Below are positions 25,290 to 29,178 of a stretch of DNA of 29,178 bases, piece by piece; within the stretch, counting starts at the first letter, position 1; each line of letters opens with the position of its first letter. The position numbers were made by a program, and so were the translations under genes. The stretch lies in assembly GCA_964471235.1 (NCBI GenBank), contig CAYYGL010000042.1:1-29178 (forward strand), written 5' to 3'. The DNA is from CAYYGL01 sp964471235. Its GTDB lineage: Bacteria; Calditrichota; Calditrichia; RBG-13-44-9; J075. The notes under the pieces are model-generated. The model searched no databases. It had not been told where the DNA came from and saw only the letters and a program-made list of their open reading frames with translations.

Positions 25290-25360
25290 TTTTTACACGA
25301 TAAACATCGCACCCCTCACAGGGTTCAGTACTACAAATAATAAACCGCTAAGGCAACAAC

Positions 25361-25422
25361 AACCGCGTAGTGGTGCTATGTTGGTAGAAAAATCCCTCAA
25401 GATGATAAACCGCGTAGTGGTG
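25361..25422 (+). repeat. Short direct repeats, 47-bp spacing
   Basis: AACCGCGTAGTGGTG occurs at 25361-25375 and 25408-25422, with a partial third copy (AAACCGCTAAGG) near 25352. Noncoding in either strand as far as I can see. Confidence 0.7.
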
Positions 25423-25504
25423 ACATGTAAACATTTGCTTTAAAATTCTGAAATTGTTGGGCAAATTGACATGCGCCCCGCCGGAATGTTGTTGCACAGT
25501 GCCT

Positions 25505-25557
25505 CTCCAACCTGAGGCTGCTTCGCTGCGCAGGTGAAGCGCGAGCTGTCGTTAGCC
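25505..25557 (+). other. Weak attC-like site preceding the glycine-zipper cassette
   Basis: CTCCAAC (25505-25511) and GTTAGCC (25551-25557) each fit the integron R''/R' consensus at six of seven positions, and enclose a partial stem (GCTTC/GAAGC with an inner CTGCGCAG). Length 53 bp is at the low end for attC. A perfect GTTRRRY (GTTGGGC) stands at 25456-25462. Confidence 0.35.
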
Positions 25558-25838
25558 GGGCAGGAGACCTCCGAAGACAGGGGTTGCGAATGAGCGAAGA
25601 TTCAAAAGAGCCAACGGGCATCAAGTCTCCTGGTGTTAGAAAAGGCGTTGTGATCGGCGCAGGGGTTGGCATGATATTCGGAGCAGCATTTGGCAACCCT
25701 GGCGTTGGGTTGGTTCTCGGCGCCGGGTTCGGTATTTTGTTTGGCGCTGTTTCGGAGCGGGCAAGAAAGGAATAGGGTCCGGCTAATCGGGCATGGCAGA
25801 CAGACCGCCGCTTCGCATCAGTGGCTGAGCGGCTAGAG
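25552..25838 (+). mobile_element. Candidate integron-type gene cassette
   Basis: The segment begins TTAGCCGG after a G and ends with G before TTAATT. Its 3' end contains CCGGCTAAT (25779-25787), the complement of its own start GTTAGCCGG (25551-25559) at eight of nine bases. That is expected of a cassette whose circular form rebuilds one attC. Between them lie a single small gene and a partly self-complementary centre (CCGCT/AGCGG). It is a single-gene, 287-bp unit, a normal cassette size. No integrase gene is in the window. Confidence 0.5.
25590..25775 (+). CDS. Small glycine-zipper membrane protein
   Basis: A 61-residue protein with a polar N-terminus (MSEDSKEPTGIKSPGVRK), one or two Gly/Ala-rich membrane helices in glycine-zipper pattern (GVVIGAGVGMIFGAAFGNPGVGLVLGAGFGILFGAV), and a short basic end. 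The frame reaches a TTG at 25584; the ATG at 25590 is chosen, with AGGGG about seven bases before it. Such proteins are frequent, uncharacterised passengers of integron cassettes, which agrees with the attC-like sequences at both ends. Function unknown. Confidence 0.65.
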   Translation: MSEDSKEPTGIKSPGVRKGVVIGAGVGMIFGAAFGNPGVGLVLGAGFGILFGAVSERARKE

Positions 25839-25844
25839 TTAATT

Positions 25845-25874
25845 TTGTGTTTGATAGTCATCCTGTGCTATATT
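25845..25874 (+). promoter_or_regulatory. Promoter candidate for hicB
   Basis: TTGTGT (25845-25850), an 18-bp spacer and TATATT (25869-25874), with a leader of about 15 bases before the hicB ATG. Confidence 0.35.
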
Positions 25875-25895
25875 ATGGGAAAAAAGGAGTGAAAC

Positions 25896-26102
25896 ATGAC
25901 GAAAACATTTAGAGCAAGTATTTGGAAAGAAGATAACTGGTATGTTGCCCAATGTATAGAAGTGGATGTCGCCAGTCAGGGGAAGACGAAAGAAGAAGCA
26001 TTGGCAAATTTACGTGAAGCTCTGGAACTATATTTTGAAGAACCCCGGGCTACCCTTTTACCCGAAATCACGCAGTTAGAGGTAGAGCTTGATGCCTCTT
26101 AA
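25896..26102 (+). CDS. hicB: HicB-family antitoxin
   Basis: A 68-residue HicB-type partial RNase-H-fold protein: FRASIWKEDNWYVAQCIEVDVASQGKTKEEALANLREALELYFEE, which is the complete compact HicB domain. It normally binds and neutralises the HicA mRNA interferase. This short form lacks a long C-terminal DNA-binding extension. AGGAG stands seven bases before the ATG. The expected hicA overlaps the end of the gene but is cut off after a few codons, leaving an orphan antitoxin here. Confidence 0.85.
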   Translation: MTKTFRASIWKEDNWYVAQCIEVDVASQGKTKEEALANLREALELYFEEPRATLLPEITQLEVELDAS

Positions 26103-26130
26103 AGGATTGTCATATTTGTGGTTTTTCTAA
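26092..26130 (+). pseudogene. hicA: Truncated hicA start
   Basis: An ATG overlapping the hicB stop opens MPLKGLS, the usual first residues of HicA toxins in hicB-hicA pairs. The frame then reads YLWFF and stops at 26128-26130. The rest of the toxin, including its catalytic histidine, is absent. A truncation, probably by insertion or deletion, happened within about 20 bases of the start. Confidence 0.55.
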
Positions 26131-26173
26131 ACGCTAAAGGCGTTTCCCTTCACAACTGTGAGGGAAGATAATC
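26131..26173. repeat. Two adjacent small hairpins after truncated hicA
   Basis: AAACGC/GCGTTT with a five-base loop is followed directly by TTCCCTTCACA pairing with TGTGAGGGAA. They may mark the insertion or deletion boundary that removed hicA. The stretch 26174-26624 otherwise shows no gene I can support. Confidence 0.4.
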
Positions 26174-26616
26174 CCCGAGTAATAAATCCCAATCTCTTGC
26201 CACGCGAATAGTGGGTGCACAAAAAGGGTAGACTAAAGGCACACGCCAAACTCATTCCAACAGCCTGTTTATACACGAAAAAAGCGATTTGATTTTTTAT
26301 TTCCACTTCATATTTTATTTTCACTCATCAAATTATCATGTACACACGAACGGGACAATTCCTCCGGTTTACAGCACACTGGCGGCATCTCCTGAGACCA
26401 CTTCTGAGACAGTTTTCATTCCGTTTGGAATGGTGAGGAAATGGATAAAAATCCTGTCAAAAAGTAATCGCTCCGGGGTTGGGGGACCATATCTTTGCGG
26501 ATTTAGGGGTTCCTTAGATTTAGATATGGAAACAGTAACTTAAGGCAATCTAATATGGAATTACTATGTTGAGCGTAATAAAAACAAGCAATTACCTTCA
26601 TCCCATAATTTTATTA

Positions 26617-26829
26617 AAAAATACGTAATTATTCAGCTATATGACCCACGAAACATCCAAAATAAACTAAAATAAGGATTATAAAGGATTCGTTAGTATC
26701 TTTTTTTTACGGCTTGCCGAAGTTTGTATCGGCTTGTTTCAAAAACTACCTTGTTACAACACACTAAATACACATTTTTTTCTTTCGGGTTTTTCGTATC
26801 TTTCGTGGGCTGAATAGTTACAAAAATAC
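26617..26829 (-). mobile_element. MITE-like element, copy B, with target-site duplication
   Basis: The element spans 26625-26821 (197 bp). Its ends are GTAATTATTCAGC (26625-26637) and GCTGAATAGTTAC (26809-26821), a 13-bp terminal inverted repeat with one mismatch, extended inward by CCACGAAA on each side. An identical 8-bp sequence AAAAATAC flanks it (26617-26624 and 26822-26829), as expected for a target-site duplication. It is inverted relative to copy A at 15815. No coding capacity, so movement would need a transposase supplied elsewhere. Confidence 0.8.
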
Positions 26830-26841
26830 AATAATTTTAAC

Positions 26842-26870
26842 TTGACATTTGTATATTTATATTATATACA
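26842..26870 (+). promoter_or_regulatory. Consensus promoter of brnTA with palindromic operator
   Basis: TTGACA (26842-26847), a 17-bp spacer and TATACA (26865-26870). The first transcribed base would fall at or next to the brnT ATG (26878), so the mRNA is leaderless or nearly so; there is no Shine-Dalgarno. GTATAT (26851-26856) and ATATAC (26864-26869) form an inverted repeat over the spacer and -10, a good place for autorepression by BrnA. Confidence 0.7.
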
Positions 26871-26877
26871 TTAATCA

Positions 26878-27189
26878 ATGGATGATAAAATTAAAAAAAT
26901 ACTTCAAGAATGCACGGGTTTTCAGTGGGATGCCGGAAATAAAGACAAAAATTGGCTTAAACACAAAGTAACCAATTCTGAGTGTGAACAAATATTTTTT
27001 AATCAACCATTTTTTGTAAACCATGATTTAAAACATTCGAACAAAGAATACAGATTCTGTGCACTAGGTCAGACTGATTTAGGTCGGAAACTTTTTGTAG
27101 TTTTCACCATAAGAAATAAAAAAATAAGAATTATATCTGCACGCGATATGAGTAAAAAAGAAAAAGAGATATATAGGAAATTATTATGA
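26878..27189 (+). CDS. brnT: BrnT-family toxin
   Basis: A 103-residue BrnT toxin, a RelE-like-fold ribonuclease that arrests translation. The family pattern is intact: FQWDAGNKDKNWLKHKVTNSECEQIFF at the N-terminus, then YRFCALGQTDLGRKLFVVFTIRNKKIRIISARDMSKKEKEIYRKLL with the conserved IISAR. It lies in AT-rich DNA unlike the flanking chromosome. Its stop overlaps the brnA start (ATGA, 27186-27189), the normal toxin-first order. An attC-like site follows the pair. Confidence 0.9.
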   Translation: MDDKIKKILQECTGFQWDAGNKDKNWLKHKVTNSECEQIFFNQPFFVNHDLKHSNKEYRFCALGQTDLGRKLFVVFTIRNKKIRIISARDMSKKEKEIYRKLL

Positions 27190-27473
27190 AAAAGAAAAGA
27201 ATCCCGAAATTTAAAGATGAGGATCAGGAAAGAGAATTCTGGTCTACTCATGATTCAACGGAATATATCGATTGGGAAGATGGGGAGAAATTAATTTTAC
27301 CGAATTTAAAGCCATCTTTAAAAACCATTTCTCTTCGTGTTCCCGAATCGTTAATCGATGAATTAAAACTTCTTGCTAATAAAAAGGATATACCTTATCA
27401 GTCGCTTTTGAAAATGTTCTTAGCAGAAAGAGTCGAAAAAGAACTAAAGAGTTTATCAAAAAAAATGGCGTAA
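27186..27473 (+). CDS. brnA: BrnA/CopG-family antitoxin
   Basis: A 95-residue antitoxin. The N-terminal half (IPKFKDEDQEREFWSTHDSTEYIDWEDGEKL) is the toxin-binding segment typical of BrnA/CopG-type antitoxins. The C-terminal half is a ribbon-helix-helix: SLKTISLRVPESLIDELKLLANKKDIPYQSLLKMFLAERVEKEL, where the short TISLRV strand contacts DNA. It should neutralise BrnT and repress the operon promoter. Complete in length, coupled to brnT by a 4-base overlap. Confidence 0.88.
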   Translation: MKKKRIPKFKDEDQEREFWSTHDSTEYIDWEDGEKLILPNLKPSLKTISLRVPESLIDELKLLANKKDIPYQSLLKMFLAERVEKELKSLSKKMA

Positions 27474-27486
27474 AATTAAATTTTTC

Positions 27487-27586
27487 GCCCAACAAACGGT
27501 TCAAGCCGACTGTGCCACGCGGGGCATGAATTCGTGTTTTGCAAGTTTTTCAAGCATGGTACAGCGGCTTAGCCGCAACGTTTCCC
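27487..27586 (+). other. attC-like recombination site after brnTA
   Basis: Starts 14 bases after the brnA stop with GCCCAAC (27487-27493), a perfect R'' match (RYYYAAC). It continues as AACAAACGGTTCAAGCCGAC, nearly the same as the left arm of the classic aadA1 attC. The right arm GCGGCTTAG... ends CAACGTT (27576-27582), pairing with the left (CAAGCCG against CGGCTTAG). The RRRY of the R' box is absent (GTTTCCC), as it would be if the next cassette were deleted or replaced. About 100 bp with an enlarged apex. Confidence 0.65.
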
Positions 27587-28150
27587 CCCCGTCCTCCCCA
27601 ACCCTCAACCGCACCGCCGTCACCCCGGTATCGCCTTCGCCCCATTTGCCGGGGCGCCTGGAGAGCACCCGCTTGTCTCTGGATTAGGGTTAATCAATAT
27701 CTTGCTCTGTAGCCATAGGGAGAAATACCCGAAGTAGATATGAAACGTTTAAAGCACCATGGTAACGCTACTCATCGTTTTACGGGATATATTATTAGAA
27801 GTTTTTTCAGCAGGCGCAAACAGGGCTGTTAGATAAGGGAAAAACCTATTTTTTTGATCCAAACTGGGGAATTTTAAATTCCGTTTGACACCCTCAGATA
27901 ATTTGTAAAACGATGAGCCAATAATTATATTGGGTTTAGCATGGTAAGATTCAGTGGAATACATGTAGAACGTTGTGCCGTGAACAGCTTTAAGAAGTTG
28001 GGACATTGTCTGGATTTCTCATCCCCGGGTGTTTCCATTATTTCTCTATGGAACAGTGAGTTTTATAGAACCGTTGCAACGTCCGAAGGAAAAAAGCACC
28101 CGTCACAATTCTTTTGATGAAAATTGAGGTACCCATAATAGTGTTTTTTT
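27587..28150. other. Gap without a supported gene
   Basis: This stretch begins with C-rich noncoding DNA. An 85-codon minus-strand frame (27749-28006) lacks a Shine-Dalgarno and has no recognisable motif, so I do not call it. No tRNA, strong terminator or promoter is visible before the gene at 28151. Confidence 0.5.
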
Positions 28151-29178
28151 ATGAACAATACAACCTGGATACCTGAAACCAAATTGATGCCGCCGCAGTC
28201 GGTGGTGAAAATTTTGCCCCGGCGTCATCTGATTTCACGAGTTCATCATGCGCTGCGCACCTGCCAATTAACGCTGCTTTCTGCCCCTGCCGGCTCCGGT
28301 AAAACAACCCTGGCGGTACAGGCAATCCGGGAACTTGAGAATATACCCGTCGCCTGGTTACGGCTCAGCGAGGACGAGAATCAGTTGCAAGCATTTTTTT
28401 ATGCCCTGGTCTCCGCCTGGAATCAGGTCCTGCCAGAACAGCTAAGGCACGCCAGGAATCTATTAGAGAATTTCTCTGAAGAAATGGCGAATTTCAAACC
28501 AATATTGGCTACCCTGATTAATGACCTGATCACCACCCGGCATTCCCAACTGGTTCTGGTGCTGGATGATTACCATGTGATTCACAATAGCGCCATTCAT
28601 AATACGTTGACGTATCTTCTGGACAATTCGCCACCCAATCTGCACATCTTAATGACCACCCGGGTAAATCCTCCCCTGCCACTGGCGCGGCTTCGATTGC
28701 GCGGCCAGTTAGCTGAAATCCGTTTGAACGATATGAAATTTGATGCGGAAGAAATCCGAACGTATTTTCAGCAACTGTGGATGATTGATCTAACACCCAT
28801 CGAGGGGCAACTCATTTACGAGCGCACCGGGGGCTGGGCGGCATCGCTCCATCTTTTGGCTTTAACTTTTCAACGATTGAAAAGTCCACTGCAGCAGCAG
28901 GCGTTTGTTACCCAATTCTCCGGTTCCAATCGGCTTGTTTATCAATTATTGGCTGAAGAAGTGCTTGCCCATCAATCGAAAGAGCTGCGAAAGTTCCTGC
29001 TGGAAACATCCATCCTTTCTGAACTGACACCCCGGCTCTGTCGTGCGGTGACAGGGAACCCCGGGGCGCCGGCGTTACTGGAAGAAGCTTACCGCCGGAA
29101 TCTTTTCCTGATTGCAGCAGAGAATAAAGCAGCTTATCGGTATCACGACCTGTTTGCCGAATTTTTGCAGCATCAGTT
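28151..29178 (+). CDS. MalT/LuxR-family STAND ATPase transcriptional regulator, 3'-partial
   Basis: The first 342 codons of a large regulator, cut by the window end. After MNNTTWIPETKLMPPQ comes the family opening IPRRHLIS-type segment (ILPRRHLISRVHHAL). Walker A is SAPAGSGKTTLA near residue 45 and Walker B is LVLVLDDYHVI near 138. The conserved TTRVNPPLPLARLRLRGQLAEI follows, then GGWAASLHLLAL and the winged-helix region up to YRYHDLFAEFLQ. Complete members run about 850-900 residues, with TPR-like repeats and a C-terminal LuxR helix-turn-helix, not visible here. They act as signal-dependent, ATP-driven activators; the inducer is unknown. The ATG has no clear Shine-Dalgarno sequence. Confidence 0.88.
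   Translation, partial: MNNTTWIPETKLMPPQSVVKILPRRHLISRVHHALRTCQLTLLSAPAGSGKTTLAVQAIRELENIPVAWLRLSEDENQLQAFFYALVSAWNQVLPEQLRHARNLLENFSEEMANFKPILATLINDLITTRHSQLVLVLDDYHVIHNSAIHNTLTYLLDNSPPNLHILMTTRVNPPLPLARLRLRGQLAEIRLNDMKFDAEEIRTYFQQLWMIDLTPIEGQLIYERTGGWAASLHLLALTFQRLKSPLQQQAFVTQFSGSNRLVYQLLAEEVLAHQSKELRKFLLETSILSELTPRLCRAVTGNPGAPALLEEAYRRNLFLIAAENKAAYRYHDLFAEFLQHQ

Noticed and set aside
26478..26484. GTTGGGG as the possible 5' boundary of a brnTA cassette
   Set aside because: It complements the attC R'' box at only six of seven bases and no preceding attC arm is visible; too weak to annotate.
26289..26543. 84-codon plus-strand frame between hicB and the MITE
   Set aside because: Aromatic low-complexity start, no ribosome site and no recognisable domain.
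27749..28006. 85-codon minus-strand frame
   Set aside because: No Shine-Dalgarno, no motif and no context; likely chance in AT-rich DNA.

Overview
The window looks like a chromosomal segment of a Gram-negative-type bacterium with moderate G+C, plausibly from an FCB-type or candidate lineage (KSB1/Calditrichota-like). That placement is a guess from gene content and style (HflK/HflC pair, proofreading-competent PolA, YifB/ComM, a spermidine-synthase-like membrane protein, MalT-like regulator). There is no rRNA or tRNA gene to anchor taxonomy.

Layout: (1) 1-2840: a hemerythrin-domain protein open at the left edge, an 11-residue-repeat coiled-coil membrane-anchored protein, an RBBP9/YdeN-type serine hydrolase, then an AT-richer PIN toxin/small antitoxin-like pair. 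That pair is bracketed by two copies of the 3' end of the hydrolase gene. (2) 2835-9217: an 812-residue membrane protein with a spermidine-synthase-like core, a foldback element between convergent genes, then leftward genes for a PlsC-like acyltransferase, an orphan OpuCA-type ABC ATPase with CBS-like tail, and a long-chain acyl-CoA synthetase. (3) 9468-15441: a small acidic protein, comM/yifB, a decayed prophage (head-morphogenesis fragment, small phage-like ORF, tape-measure N-terminus) with palindromic repeats and a 33-residue membrane micro-protein, then a leftward PhoB/PhoR-like two-component pair. (4) 15815-22951: a MITE-like repeat, hflK-hflC with a good terminator, an AI-2E-family permease, polA, and a DUF3782-like nuclease-fold protein with heptad repeats. 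(5) 23501-24867: an NAD-dependent epimerase overlapping a 4-TM membrane protein.

(6) 25000-27600 is the accessory hotspot. It contains a foldback element, an integron-type gene cassette carrying a 61-residue glycine-zipper protein, a hicB gene followed by only the first codons of hicA, the second MITE copy with a target-site duplication, and a complete brnT-brnA toxin-antitoxin operon with a near-leaderless promoter. The operon is closed by a convincing attC-like site. (7) 28151-end: the N-terminal part of a MalT/LuxR-family STAND ATPase regulator, cut by the window edge.

The most interesting signals are the integron-like cassette structure around small toxin-antitoxin genes, the toxin-antitoxin insertion flanked by duplicated host-gene ends, the MITE family with clean terminal repeats, and the unusual PolA motif A. 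All calls come from reading the sequence; no database search was run.
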